Source: Paraburkholderia hiiakae
GTDB taxonomy: Bacteria; Pseudomonadota; Gammaproteobacteria; Burkholderiales; Burkholderiaceae
Assembly: GCF_904848665.1 (NCBI RefSeq)
Contig: NZ_CAJHCQ010000026.1
Location: forward strand, 51,751 to 115,750
Direction: 5' to 3'
DNA length: 64,000 nucleotides
Position 1 is the first letter of the stretch. Every line of letters starts with the position of its first letter. Below are positions 35,119-44,615 of this stretch, in pieces. Position numbers and translations under genes: made by a program. The notes beneath the pieces are model-generated. The model was not told where the DNA came from and made no database searches. It saw only the letters and a program-made list of their open reading frames with translations.

Positions 35119-37176
35119 ATGAATTTCCCTTCGCTGCGCGACTGGATTTTTTCGCTAAAGACCTTCTTCGCAGGGATGCTCGCGCTTTACATCGCGTTCT
35201 ACTTCGACCTTCCGAGGCCTTACTGGGCGTTGGCGTCGGTCTATATCGTGTCGAACCCGTTTGTCGGCGCAACACGGTCGAAGGCGCTATATCGCGCGCT
35301 CGGCACGATGCTCGGCGCAGTCGCCTCCGTTGCCCTCGTGCCACCTTTCGCGGAGACGCCTTATCTGTTGAGTGCGTTGATAGCGTTATGGACCGGCGTG
35401 TTTGTGTACATTGCGATCTCGACGCGAGCCGCACGCAGTTATGTTTTTCTGCTCGCCAGCTATTCACTGTCCATCATTGCGCTACCGGCATTGTCGGACC
35501 CACTTAGCATATTCGATGTGGCAGTGGCGCGAACCGAAGAAATCACGCTTGGCATCGTCTGCGCAAGCATCGTCGGCAGCGTTCTTTTTCCGAGCCGCCT
35601 CGCACCCACGCTGTTTGAGCGAACCGACTCGTGGTTCCGCGAAGCCGCTCTTTACGCGAAAGAGTCGATGGCGGGGCGAGTCGCGGGAGCGCTTGTTTCG
35701 GGTAGCCGCCAGAAGATGGCGATGAGTGTCCGCGGCTTCGAATTCCTGTTGAGCCAGTTGGCCTACGATCACGTCAGCCCTGCGATTCTCGCTCGCAGCG
35801 AGAAACTGCATGGCCGGATGCAGCTGATGGTGCCCATTACATCGGCACTCGCGGACATACTCGCGGCGGTACCCTCGGTCACGCAGAGATCCGGCCTGAC
35901 GATTCCCGCCGGATTCGACGCACTGCTAAGCGATATCGGGCGCTGGATCGACATGCCACTCAGCGAGGACCCCGAGCAGGATGCGCTGCTATTGCGCACG
36001 CGTATTGCGCAACTGGATCCGGCCCACAACGAATTGACGACATGGCAGGCGGCACTGTTATCCAGCGCGCTCTGGCGCTTGCGACAGGTAGTGGATCTGT
36101 GGGTTGATTGCAGGACTTTGCGCCGTATCGTCGCTCACGAACGAGGCAGTTGGAAGCCGCGGTTTCGCCATTGGCGATTCGGCACGCGGCACGTTTTTCT
36201 CGACCAGGGTCTTGCCTTGTTCTCCGCTGGCTCGGTCGTGCTCGTCATTTTCGTTTCGTCGTGCCTGTGGATCGCTTCGGGTTGGCAGGACGGCGCGGCG
36301 GCGGTGTCGCTTGGCGCCGTCGGCGTCTGTTTTTTCGCCGCGCTCGACGAACCGGTGCCGATGATGCTCACTTTCCTGAAGTGCGCGACGATGGGCGTCG
36401 TCATTTCAGCGTTCTATCTGTTTGTCGTGTTGCCGAGTGGCCAGGAGTTCGGCTTGCTCGTCATATTGTTCTCGTTTCTGTTTATTCCCCTCGGGCTGTT
36501 GATGCCACGGCCGAAATGGTCGTTGATATCGACACTCGTGGCGTTGACGACTGCGACATTTCTCGGCATCGGGAGCGTCTATGAAGCCAACATCCTGACC
36601 TTCCTGAACGGTAATCTTGCGGGGCTGGCCGGCGTAATGTTCGCTTCGGTGATGACGGGGGCGATCCGTCCGTTCGGAACGGATGCGGCGACCGCGCGAC
36701 TGACCCGGTCCAGCTGGAGGGATGTCGTTTTAAGCGGGTCCGCACTATCGCTCGACCAGCAGCGGGATCTGAATGCGCGCATGCTCGACAGGCTCATGCA
36801 ACTCATTCCGCGCGTGGCGCCGAGCGAGGACGACAGGCATCCAGCAACTGAGAGCGTGCGCGACATGCGTATTGCGCTCAATACGCTGGACCTGCGCAGA
36901 CTATCGCGCAAGTTTTCCGGAGCGCTGCCGGTCGCGTTGAACCTCTTGCTCGACGACGTGCGATCGTACTACGAACGATGCCTCGAATCGGGCGAGCGGC
37001 AGAGCGTGCCGCCGAGACTTGCAGCCGACGTCGATGCCGCAATCGCGCTAATCATGGCCGATTTCGCGGCCACGCCGGATGCGCCTGGCTACAAGCTGCG
37101 CAAAGGTGCGCTACATGCGCTCATCGGACTCCGGCTCTCGCTGTTTCCCGGTGCGGTTCCAGTCGGCATTTTCTGA
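35119..37176 (+). CDS. FUSC family membrane protein (AaeB-like efflux)
   Basis: 685 residues from ATG 35119 (MNFPSLRDWIFSLKTFFAGMLALYIAFY), the usual start of FUSC/AaeB proteins. Two blocks of about six transmembrane segments (residues ~15-170 and ~425-590) are separated by a soluble domain and followed by another soluble tail. PYWALASVYIVSNPFVGATRSKALYRALGT is the conserved first-repeat motif. E. coli AaeB exports aromatic carboxylic acids together with the membrane-fusion protein AaeA; no AaeA-like or DUF1656 gene is adjacent here, which is atypical. A start at 35011 (MIEQTDFGE) is an alternative. Confidence 0.85.
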   Translation: MNFPSLRDWIFSLKTFFAGMLALYIAFYFDLPRPYWALASVYIVSNPFVGATRSKALYRALGTMLGAVASVALVPPFAETPYLLSALIALWTGVFVYIAISTRAARSYVFLLASYSLSIIALPALSDPLSIFDVAVARTEEITLGIVCASIVGSVLFPSRLAPTLFERTDSWFREAALYAKESMAGRVAGALVSGSRQKMAMSVRGFEFLLSQLAYDHVSPAILARSEKLHGRMQLMVPITSALADILAAVPSVTQRSGLTIPAGFDALLSDIGRWIDMPLSEDPEQDALLLRTRIAQLDPAHNELTTWQAALLSSALWRLRQVVDLWVDCRTLRRIVAHERGSWKPRFRHWRFGTRHVFLDQGLALFSAGSVVLVIFVSSCLWIASGWQDGAAAVSLGAVGVCFFAALDEPVPMMLTFLKCATMGVVISAFYLFVVLPSGQEFGLLVILFSFLFIPLGLLMPRPKWSLISTLVALTTATFLGIGSVYEANILTFLNGNLAGLAGVMFASVMTGAIRPFGTDAATARLTRSSWRDVVLSGSALSLDQQRDLNARMLDRLMQLIPRVAPSEDDRHPATESVRDMRIALNTLDLRRLSRKFSGALPVALNLLLDDVRSYYERCLESGERQSVPPRLAADVDAAIALIMADFAATPDAPGYKLRKGALHALIGLRLSLFPGAVPVGIF

Positions 37177-37686
37177 TCGGGAAAGATCGTCGTCCGGCAC
37201 TCGCTCTGTGTGAATCTGCTCCCTCCGGGAACCCGCGCTGGATGACCGGACCGCTCCAACCGGCCGCCGTTGAGTCCCGAACAGCACGAGCGGCAGTAAC
37301 GGCTCGCGAGTACGCAACCGAGCGCAGTGAGAACTGACATGCGTGGTAGCGCGGATGTGGATGGCTGAAGAGCGACATGAAGCTGCCGTATGAACGGCGA
37401 CATGTGAATGTCCACAATGCGTGGGCCGCTGCTGTCGCCCACTTTCACACGCGGGATGATGGCCACTAGCGTTCGCGCTGCGCGGTCGCCGAGGCGTGTA
37501 CCCTCGCGGGTAATGCGCTGCTTCAGTCGTTTCTGGTGCGGCGCGGCAACAGCCGCTGGTATGGAGACGTGTGGTATGTCTTCTTCGACTCGGCGTCCTG
37601 CTTCGCAGGCGGCAATGTACCGGCCAGCGTCTCCAGCTTTGAGAGGCACCAGCGCATCGGTGCAGGAAGAGATCACGGACACTCCT
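37177..37686. other. Intergenic stretch between the two FUSC genes
   Basis: 510 bases. Long open frames cross this stretch on both strands but overlap real genes and show no recognisable domain or ribosome site, so none is called. The sequence may be decayed coding DNA. Confidence 0.35.
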
Positions 37687-38805
37687 ATGAATGACGGCTC
37701 GCGACGCTGGCCTGACCACGCCAAAAAATCTCTCCAGTGTGTGCTGCAACCCGTCGCCGCACTTGGCCGTTGGCTGGACCAGGTCGATCCTGGTACGCAT
37801 CGCCGGATCAAAGGGCTGCGGCTTGTGACGGCGTACGGGATCGCGGCTGCGCTTGGGACGTTGCAGGACATCGCGAGGACCGTGCCCAGCAGCGTCTCGC
37901 TTGGGTATCTCGCGGGAAGCTTCGCTCTCTGGGCGAGCGTCTCCGAGGGCAAAACGACGCGAGCCGAATCAAGCCGGGATCTCGTACTGCTGAGCCTTGC
38001 CGCGGCGTTCGGTGCGGGTCTGTTCGTGGTCCTATCCAGGCCGCTGCAGCTTGCAGGTCGGGCAGGGCCCGAACTGGTCCTCGTGACGGGCGCGTTTCTG
38101 GTTGGATATCTGAAACGATTCGGTGTCCTCGGTGCGGGCATCGGATCGCAAATCTATATCGGAGAACTGCTCGCCTACGGCGCCCATTTAACGACGGAGG
38201 ATCTATGGGCGATCGGGATTGCCGCGCTGATCGCCGTGTTGGCGTCGGTCGTGCCGCGCATGCTGAGCGGTCCCGCAGAACGGCCCGCCATCGCCGCGGT
38301 GCTCGCCGCCGGGCCGGAGCCGTTACCCGGGAGGCGTTCGCCGGAGTTCTTCATGGGATTGCAGGCGGCCATTGGAGCGTTGCTCATCTGTCTCCTGAAC
38401 GGACTGATTGGTCTCGAGGAGTCTGCCTGGGCGATCACCGCGTGCACGTACGTCGTCGCCGGATCGGCAACCGGCACGATTCAGCGTGTGCGTCGACGGA
38501 TTCTCGGTACGTTGATTGGCGTTCCAATCGGCCTTGCGTGTTTGCCGGTTGCTGAGCACGCGCCATTGCTCATATGGGCTGCAGCCGCGCTCGCGATGGT
38601 CATCTATGCGATGGCGTTGCCGGAGCGCTACGACATTGCCTGCGGGGCGTTCGCCTTCACGCTGATCGTCACGCTCGCAGCAAGTGGTGTGCACTCAATC
38701 TCCCTGCTTACCGCCCGAGCGTGGGAGACGCTTCTTGGCGGATCACTTGGGCTGGCTGCCGCCATGCTTATTTTCCCACTTCGAACCTCGAGCCCCACCA
38801 AATAG
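37687..38805 (+). CDS. FUSC family membrane protein, short form
   Basis: 372 residues from ATG 37687. Nine or ten hydrophobic spans are visible, arranged as two repeats: LRLVTAYGIAAALGTL ... SLGYLAGSFALWASVSEGKTTRAESSRDL and FMGLQAAIGALLICLL ... WAITACTYVVAGSATGTIQRVRRRILGTLIGV. The second repeat matches the FUSC-like domain (xxRxxxTxxG). It lacks the large soluble domains of the neighbouring FUSC protein. Function is unknown; a role in export of organic acids is inferred from family. The start is uncertain because no strong ribosome site is present. Confidence 0.72.
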   Translation: MNDGSRRWPDHAKKSLQCVLQPVAALGRWLDQVDPGTHRRIKGLRLVTAYGIAAALGTLQDIARTVPSSVSLGYLAGSFALWASVSEGKTTRAESSRDLVLLSLAAAFGAGLFVVLSRPLQLAGRAGPELVLVTGAFLVGYLKRFGVLGAGIGSQIYIGELLAYGAHLTTEDLWAIGIAALIAVLASVVPRMLSGPAERPAIAAVLAAGPEPLPGRRSPEFFMGLQAAIGALLICLLNGLIGLEESAWAITACTYVVAGSATGTIQRVRRRILGTLIGVPIGLACLPVAEHAPLLIWAAAALAMVIYAMALPERYDIACGAFAFTLIVTLAASGVHSISLLTARAWETLLGGSLGLAAAMLIFPLRTSSPTK

Positions 38806-38946
38806 ACGGCGGCCAGAACGGCGCGCAGTTCAGACGAAATACAGGGGGCGAAGCAGCGTTTGACGGACTGGATCGTCGACGATTTTCCTGTATGTGTCGA
38901 ACGGCCGGTTTCAGGGAAAAGGAATCTAAGCGGCACATGGCGTCTC

Positions 38947-39831
38947 TTACGCCAATCGCAAATCCCACAACACATCAAGTACGTGCTGCGTGGAGCGCTC
39001 AACGTGCCCCGCACGATGTGCAATACCGAGCCGTCGCCACAACGCTGGCCGCAGAGGACGCATGACAATGCGGCTGTCGGGTAAAGGCGTAGTGGCCTCA
39101 TGGGGCAACAGCGCTGCGCCGTAACCCGCCGCTACCAGACTCTTGATCGCGTCGTTGTAGTTGAGCTGAATGCGCGGCGCAGGATGATGCCCTCCGGTCG
39201 CGAACCACTCCGCAGTCAGACGCGAGAGACGCGTGGTCGTGTCATTGAGAATGAGAGGTTGGGCGGCGAGCCATTCAGGGGTAACGCGGGCCGGACACCG
39301 CCAATGCGCCGGCACAAAGGCCATCACAGGGTCGCGACGCCAAGGCTTTATCACGAGCCCAGCCACCGGGGGCTGAGGCAGCGCGACCAGCCCGACATCC
39401 AGCGTTCCATCCACCAGCCGGGACAGGGTTTCTTGCGAAGTCAGCACGGCAATCTGAATGTCGATGGCGGGATGGTGTTTGCGCAAGACCTCGAGCGCTT
39501 GCGGCAGCAGGTGCGCGATCACGCCCGTGGACGCGCCGAGACGCGCACGCCCTTCGAGCCCCTCTACCTGGCGTTGAATATCGTCTAACGCCTGCTCCGC
39601 GTCGGTCAGCAGTCGGCGCGCGCGCTCCACCAGCAACTCGCCGATAGACGTCGGCCCCACATGTCCGCGCTTGCGTAACAGGAGGGGAGCCCCAACGCGG
39701 TCTTCGAGTTCGGCGATGTGGAGGCTGACCGTTGGCGGCGCCAGGTGCAATGCACGCGCCGCATCGGCAAATGAACCACGGTCGGTCACGGCGACCAGAG
39801 TGCGCAAGCGGTCCAGGCTGATCTCTCGCAT
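38947..39831 (-). CDS. LysR family transcriptional regulator
   Basis: 294 residues. The N-terminal helix-turn-helix is LDRLRTLVAVTDRGSFADAARALHLAPPTVSLHIAELEDRVGAPLLLRKRG; the effector domain follows (IQIAVLTSQETLSRLVDGTLDVGLVALP...). It is divergent from an argC gene with a 129-base intergenic region that contains a classical T-N11-A dyad 13 bases from its own start. Control of argC and autoregulation are inferred. Confidence 0.9.
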   Translation of the reverse strand: MREISLDRLRTLVAVTDRGSFADAARALHLAPPTVSLHIAELEDRVGAPLLLRKRGHVGPTSIGELLVERARRLLTDAEQALDDIQRQVEGLEGRARLGASTGVIAHLLPQALEVLRKHHPAIDIQIAVLTSQETLSRLVDGTLDVGLVALPQPPVAGLVIKPWRRDPVMAFVPAHWRCPARVTPEWLAAQPLILNDTTTRLSRLTAEWFATGGHHPAPRIQLNYNDAIKSLVAAGYGAALLPHEATTPLPDSRIVMRPLRPALWRRLGIAHRAGHVERSTQHVLDVLWDLRLA

Positions 39832-39843
39832 GACGGCGTCCAG

Positions 39844-39860
39844 ATTCAGAAAAACTGAAT
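39844..39860. promoter_or_regulatory. LysR-type operator (ATTCAG-N5-CTGAAT)
   Basis: ATTCAG (39844-39849), AAAAA, CTGAAT (39855-39860) is a perfect dyad with the T-N11-A pattern of LysR boxes. It lies between lysR and argC, 13 bases upstream of the lysR start and about 100 bases before argC. Confidence 0.65.
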
Positions 39861-39960
39861 GTTTACGTTATGAAATTCAACTTTCCCTATTCTAGCCGTC
39901 CGCGCAACATAGGGGCTCGTTTTACCTGTTACAACCCACAGTCAGCGGAGTCATCCACGT

Positions 39961-40890
39961 ATGAGCTCTCCCGTAATTTTCATCGACGGCGACCAAGGCA
40001 CCACCGGGCTGCAGATCCACGACCGGCTGCGCAACCGGACCGACATCAGACTGTTCACACTTGCCGCTGCGGAGCGCAAAGATTCGCGCCGTCGCGCGGA
40101 GGCCATCAACGCCTGCGACATCGCCATCCTCTGTTTGCCGGATGCCGCCGCGCGCGAGGCGGTGGGCGCCATTGTCAATCCTGCCGTCCGGGTTATCGAC
40201 GCAAGCTCCGCCCACCGCACGCACCCGGACTGGACTTACGGTTTTCCGGAAATGACGCCGGGGCAGGCTGAGCAAATTGCGAACGCACGTCGGGTCACCA
40301 ATCCTGGTTGCTATCCGACGGGTGCAGTTGGCCTGCTGCGTCCGTTGGTGCAGGCCGGGCTCATACCGGGCAATTACCCGATCAGCATTCATGCGGTATC
40401 CGGCTACTCCGGACGCGGGCGTGCCGGTGTGGAAGAACATGAGGGGCCGGGAGCTGTCAACGCGCCTTCATACCAGGTCTATGGCCTGGAACTCGCGCAC
40501 AAGCACACGCCGGAGATCCAGCAGCACGCCCGGCTTGCGCAGCGTCCCATTTTCGTCCCTGCGTACGGAGCGTTCCGCCAGGGCATCGTGCTGACGGTGC
40601 CGCTGGCGTTGCGGCTTCTGGCACCCGGCGTGGATGGCGCCGCGTTACACGCATGCCTCGCACGTCACTATGCCGAAGTCACTCACGTACGCGTCTTGCC
40701 GCTGCACGAATCGAGCGCCTTGAAACACCTGGATCCGCAATTGCTGAACGATACGAACGACATGCACTTAAGCGTATTTCATGACGTGGAACACGGGCAC
40801 GTCCTGCTGTCCGCGGTCTTCGATAATCTTGGCAAAGGCGCATCCGGAGCCGCGGTTCAGAACCTGAACCTCATGCTCACGCGGCAATAG
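39961..40890 (+). CDS. argC: N-acetyl-gamma-glutamyl-phosphate reductase
   Basis: 309 residues, the short type-2 form of ArgC. The NADP-binding start is PVIFIDGDQGTTGLQIHDRL; the active-site Cys117 is in VTNPGCYPTG, and the conserved HAVSGYSGRGRAG and LAHKHTPEIQQH segments follow. It reduces N-acetylglutamyl phosphate to the semialdehyde in arginine synthesis. It is not in an arg operon: its only neighbour is the divergent LysR gene. Burkholderia usually carries another argC, so this may be a second, inducible copy; that is inference. Confidence 0.93.
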   Translation: MSSPVIFIDGDQGTTGLQIHDRLRNRTDIRLFTLAAAERKDSRRRAEAINACDIAILCLPDAAAREAVGAIVNPAVRVIDASSAHRTHPDWTYGFPEMTPGQAEQIANARRVTNPGCYPTGAVGLLRPLVQAGLIPGNYPISIHAVSGYSGRGRAGVEEHEGPGAVNAPSYQVYGLELAHKHTPEIQQHARLAQRPIFVPAYGAFRQGIVLTVPLALRLLAPGVDGAALHACLARHYAEVTHVRVLPLHESSALKHLDPQLLNDTNDMHLSVFHDVEHGHVLLSAVFDNLGKGASGAAVQNLNLMLTRQ

Positions 40891-41025
40891 TGGCCAATGC
40901 TTGATGGCAACTCTCGAAGCCTCTGCGGACCCGGCTTAGATCGTTGGGAAACTGCACCTGTTCGAGCGAGCGAGCGATAGCACGGAAGCGCTGTGTGCCG
41001 GATATTGCGCGCCAGGTGAATAGAC

Positions 41026-42423
41026 TCACGCGGGAGCAATATTCTGATTCATGCGGAAGAAGTTGTCCGGATCGTACTGGCGTTTGATGGAAGCCAGCCG
41101 CGAATAATTGTCGCCATAGGCTTCCTTCACGCGCTCGTCGCCTTCATCGCCAAGGTTGTTTGCATAGACGGCTCCAGATGAATACGGTCTTAACGCTTCC
41201 CATACGCTGCGCGCCCATTGGACGTTCACGGCATCTTCCGCAGCCTCGTCCCAGATGGCGACGGGAAAGCAGTCAAAGTTGGCGTCGCGATGCGGGTACG
41301 CGGTCGCGGACCCGTTGACGCGGGCAATAGCGCCCCCTACATGCTGAAAGACCAGCAGCGATGACGGCGAAGGCGAGCGTTCGTAGGCGCTCATTACGGC
41401 GTCGATCGCGCCATCGTCGATCGCTTTCAGGAACTGCGCCTTCCAGTAGTACCTCCGGCCTCGCGGAAACACGCTGTCACCGTTCGATTGAATCTGGAGA
41501 TAGGGCACGCGCTCGAGACGGCGGTCGGCGGGAGCGCCTGACTCCATCAGTGGCTCGAGAACCCGTAGACCGGACTCGGGGGCGCCGGCATAGCAAGCCG
41601 ATATGCTGAAGAATCGCTCGCCGGAAGGATTGGCGACGAATGCAGCGTCTGCGCTCACCTCGTCCGGCGCATTGCGCGCAAACCGATCGTAAAAGCACAG
41701 TGCCGCGCGTGCTTGCTCGAACGGGTACAGCAGCGAGCAGACAAGCAACTCAGGATCAAGCGGGTGAAGCCGCAAGTGAAAAGCTGTCGCGATGCCGAAG
41801 TTGCCTCCACCGCCCCGGACGGCCCAGAACAGGTCGGAATGTTTGCTGTCGCTCGCCAACAGTTTTTGCCCGTCGGCAGTGACCATTTCGACGGCGACGA
41901 GGTTGTCGCAAGTCAGCCCGTGTTTGCGGCCGAGTTTGCCGAAGCCGCCGCCCAACGTCAGGCCGGCAAGGCCCGTGTCGCTGATCACACCCGTTGTCGT
42001 CGCGAGGCCGTGGGCCATGGTGGCCCGATCGAATTCGCCGAGGTTGAGGCCGGCCTCCGCACGCACAACGCGCCGCTCAGCGTCGACGTCGATCTGTTTC
42101 ATGCGGGAGAGGTCGATGACAATACCGGCATCGCAGACTGAAACGCCCGCTACGTTGTGACCGCCGCTGCGCACCGCAACCCGCGCATCAATCGCGCGGG
42201 CAAAGCGCACGGCTGCGACCACGTCGTCAGCGTCGGCACAGTAGATGATCATTGCTGGCCGCTTGTCGACGGTCCCGTTCCACACCCGGCGCGCCTCTTC
42301 GTACTCCGGATCACGGGGCATGATCAACGTGCCGTGAAGCGTGTCATGTAATTGCTCGAACTGACGCGAGACAGCGCCGATTTCGTCCTTCAAGACGTGT
42401 GACGCCTCTGTTTGCGTGGTCAT
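41026..42423 (-). CDS. FAD-linked oxidase, berberine-bridge family
   Basis: 465 residues from ATG 42423, with AAGGAGG five bases upstream. The PCMH FAD-binding domain is RVAVRSGGHNVAGVSVCDAGIVIDLSRM, with His89 of GGHN the expected covalent flavin ligand, followed by LTLGGGFGKLGRKHGLTCDNLVAVEMV. The Cys used for a second covalent link in bicovalent members is absent. The C-terminal BBE motif is YGDNYSRLASIKRQYDPDNFFRMNQNI. It probably oxidises a sugar or a secondary metabolite alcohol. It is divergent from a LysR gene. Confidence 0.9.
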   Translation of the reverse strand: MTTQTEASHVLKDEIGAVSRQFEQLHDTLHGTLIMPRDPEYEEARRVWNGTVDKRPAMIIYCADADDVVAAVRFARAIDARVAVRSGGHNVAGVSVCDAGIVIDLSRMKQIDVDAERRVVRAEAGLNLGEFDRATMAHGLATTTGVISDTGLAGLTLGGGFGKLGRKHGLTCDNLVAVEMVTADGQKLLASDSKHSDLFWAVRGGGGNFGIATAFHLRLHPLDPELLVCSLLYPFEQARAALCFYDRFARNAPDEVSADAAFVANPSGERFFSISACYAGAPESGLRVLEPLMESGAPADRRLERVPYLQIQSNGDSVFPRGRRYYWKAQFLKAIDDGAIDAVMSAYERSPSPSSLLVFQHVGGAIARVNGSATAYPHRDANFDCFPVAIWDEAAEDAVNVQWARSVWEALRPYSSGAVYANNLGDEGDERVKEAYGDNYSRLASIKRQYDPDNFFRMNQNIAPA

Positions 42424-42518
42424 CTTGCCTCCTTCGCATCCGCTAGCGCTGAAGCCGACATTCAAGGATCGATCGCTTGATGGTTTCATTTCCCAGTCGT
42501 CAAAGCAAAATGAAAGAA

Positions 42519-42555
42519 TTCAGCTTTCAGATGAGAAAACTTCATCTAGACTGAA
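42519..42555. promoter_or_regulatory. Nested dyad operator between FAD oxidase and LysR
   Basis: Outer pair TTCAG (42519-42523) / CTGAA (42551-42555) encloses the exact inner pair AGATGA (42529-42534) / TCATCT (42542-42547). It lies 3-40 bases before the lysR start and about 100 from the FAD-oxidase start. Confidence 0.5.
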
Positions 42556-42558
42556 CAG

Positions 42559-43473
42559 ATGCGAAAGTTGCCCCCTCTGCGTTCGCTGCAGGCGTTCGAG
42601 GCGGTTGCGCGGCATCGCAGTTTCAAGGACGCCGCGGACGAACTCAACGTGACGCCGACGGCCCTGAGTCACCAGATCCGCACGCTGGAAGAAGCGTGTG
42701 GCAGGCAACTCTTGGCGCGGCGGCCACGGCCCATTCGACTCACCGATGCTGGACAACTTCTGTATCCGGCCCTGCGTAAGGGATTCGATTCATTCGCCGA
42801 TGCCCTCTCCACGGTTGCCGAAATGGGCAGCACGATTGCGCTGCGGATCACGAGCCCGAACGCTTTCGCGAGTCGCTGGCTGGTGCCGCGGCTGTCGCTA
42901 TGGCACGCGTCGCACCGCGACATTGCGCTGCAGATCATCGGTACCGATGCGGTCCTTGACCTGGAGGCCGGCGAAGCGGACGTGGCGATACGCTACGCGC
43001 ACTTGCCGCCGAGAGGTCTGGTATGCAAGGAGATCGCGCGAGATGCGTTCTACCCCGTGGCTAGCCCCGGCCTCCTCGGAACAGAAAAACCATGCCCGAT
43101 TGCGCCGATGGACCTGCTTCGATTTCCTCTGATCCACTACGAGTGGACGAACGGAGATCCCGAGGCGCCTTCCTGGGCGCGCTGGTTTTCTGCTTCGGGT
43201 GTTCCGGTATCGGCATTCACGTCTCTTCGGAACAAGCGTGATCTGAGCTTTCGCGAAGAACTCCATGCGATCGACGCTGTACTCGCTGGCCAGGGCATCG
43301 CACTGTGCAGTGACATCGTGCTGGAGCGGGCACTGCTGAGCGGCGCGCTCGTGAAGGTGCATCCCTTAGCATTGCCTGGTTACGGCTTCTACGTCGCACA
43401 TCTTGCGGAGCATGCGAGGTCCAGCGCAGTTCGCACCTTCGCACAGTGGGTGGTCTCCGCGCGTTGCACCTAG
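42559..43473 (+). CDS. LysR family regulator, GcvA-like
   Basis: 304 residues. The DNA-binding domain begins LPPLRSLQAFEAVARHRSFKDAADELNVTPTALSHQIRTLEEACGRQLLARR, and the PPLRSLxAFEAxAR start together with the effector part (LVPRLSLWHASHRDIALQIIGTD...) is typical of the GcvA group. It faces away from the FAD oxidase and overlaps the candidate operator region, so it likely controls that gene. Confidence 0.9.
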   Translation: MRKLPPLRSLQAFEAVARHRSFKDAADELNVTPTALSHQIRTLEEACGRQLLARRPRPIRLTDAGQLLYPALRKGFDSFADALSTVAEMGSTIALRITSPNAFASRWLVPRLSLWHASHRDIALQIIGTDAVLDLEAGEADVAIRYAHLPPRGLVCKEIARDAFYPVASPGLLGTEKPCPIAPMDLLRFPLIHYEWTNGDPEAPSWARWFSASGVPVSAFTSLRNKRDLSFREELHAIDAVLAGQGIALCSDIVLERALLSGALVKVHPLALPGYGFYVAHLAEHARSSAVRTFAQWVVSARCT

Positions 43474-43565
43474 GCGGCGAACGGCATCGACTAGATGTTC
43501 ACCGCCAGCGGGAAGTGCTAACCCATAGCCCGCGCGCGCTCGTCAAAAACCGAACTTGACCTGCC

Positions 43566-43593
43566 GGCGGCTCCGATTTGTGCCGGAGCCGCC
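43566..43593. terminator. Strong GC hairpin after LysR gene
   Basis: GGCGGCTCCG (43566-43575), loop ATTTGTGC, CGGAGCCGCC (43584-43593): a perfect 10-bp stem 93 bases after the lysR stop. There is no T run directly after it, so it may be a weak or factor-assisted terminator, or a leader structure for the transaminase operon that starts at 43696. Confidence 0.45.
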
Positions 43594-43695
43594 AGCCCTA
43601 TGCACCTTTCGCATCACGCGTGCCAAAAATTCAATTGGCCACGCCCTTTTCTTCCCATCAGAATCCATTCGACGCAATCGCTGGGAGACACACGG

Positions 43696-44556
43696 GTGAC
43701 ACGCCAGATCTACCTCAATGATCGCTTCGTTGCAGAAGCCGAGGCACGCATTTCACTATTCGACCGAGGCTTTCTGTTTGGCGATGGCGTGTATGAAGTC
43801 AGCGCCGTCATCGGCCGCAGGCTGGTCGACAACGACCTCCATTTGGCGCGGCTCGAACGTTCTCTCGGCGAAATCGGCATTCCCATGCCTCTGGAATGCC
43901 GCGCAATAGCCGAAGTTCAGGCTGAACTGGTGCGCCGTAACAGGATCGAGGAGGGGGTCGTCTATCTCCAGGTGACGAGAGGCGTCGCCGAGCGCGAGTT
44001 CACATTCTCACCGGCACTCGTGCCGACGTTTGTCGGCTTCACGCAGCAAAAGCGCATCACAAACGCGGTGTCGGCGCGCGATGGCATTGCCGTGGGCGTG
44101 GTGGCCGACCAGCGCTGGGCGCGGCGTGACATCAAGTCGGTGATGCTGCTCGCCCAGGTGCTTGCCAAAAACGCAGTCAAAGCGCGCGGATGCCAGGAAG
44201 CCTGGCTCGTAGAAGATGGGTACGTCACCGAAGGGGCATCGTCGACGGCGTATATCGTCAACGCGGACGGCGTGCTGGTCTCGCGTCCGAATTCACATAG
44301 CGTGTTGCCCGGCTGCACGAAAGCGGCCATTTTGCAGATCGCGAGCGATGCAGGGCTGCACGTGGAAGAGCGGCTTTTTACCGTTGCCGAAGCCCAGGTC
44401 GCGCGTGAAGTCTTTCTCACGAGTGCGTCGAGCATCGTCACACCTGTTGTGCGCGTCGAGGACATGGCTATCGGCAACGGTCGTCCCGGCGCATTGACGA
44501 TGCGTCTGCAACAGATTTACCTGGAGCTGGCGATGCGCGGCCCGGCTCTCTTCTAG
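43696..44556 (+). CDS. D-amino-acid transaminase (class IV aminotransferase)
   Basis: 286 residues from GTG 43696, preceded by GGGAG. It has the fold-type IV PLP signature: SLFDRGFLFGDGVYEV, RGVAEREF, the catalytic Lys147 in RRDIKSVMLLAQVLAKNAVKARG, and EAWLVEDGYVTEGASSTAYIVNADG. This set (RRDIKS...N...K) is characteristic of D-amino-acid transaminases rather than branched-chain enzymes. It heads an operon with an amino-acid ABC transporter, a DmpA peptidase and an amidase, all co-oriented with short gaps, suggesting use of D-residue-containing substrates. Confidence 0.9.
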   Translation: MTRQIYLNDRFVAEAEARISLFDRGFLFGDGVYEVSAVIGRRLVDNDLHLARLERSLGEIGIPMPLECRAIAEVQAELVRRNRIEEGVVYLQVTRGVAEREFTFSPALVPTFVGFTQQKRITNAVSARDGIAVGVVADQRWARRDIKSVMLLAQVLAKNAVKARGCQEAWLVEDGYVTEGASSTAYIVNADGVLVSRPNSHSVLPGCTKAAILQIASDAGLHVEERLFTVAEAQVAREVFLTSASSIVTPVVRVEDMAIGNGRPGALTMRLQQIYLELAMRGPALF

Positions 44557-44615
44557 CTTCCGTTTCATTCGCGCAAGGCACCGTCATCCAACTTCAGTCA
44601 CGGCAGGGGATACCC

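Noticed and set aside
37089..38141. Minus-strand frame of 350 codons overlapping both FUSC genes
   Set aside because: It runs antisense to well-supported membrane proteins, is Ser/Arg/Ala/Pro-rich as expected for an antisense frame in high-GC DNA, and shows no domain or ribosome site.
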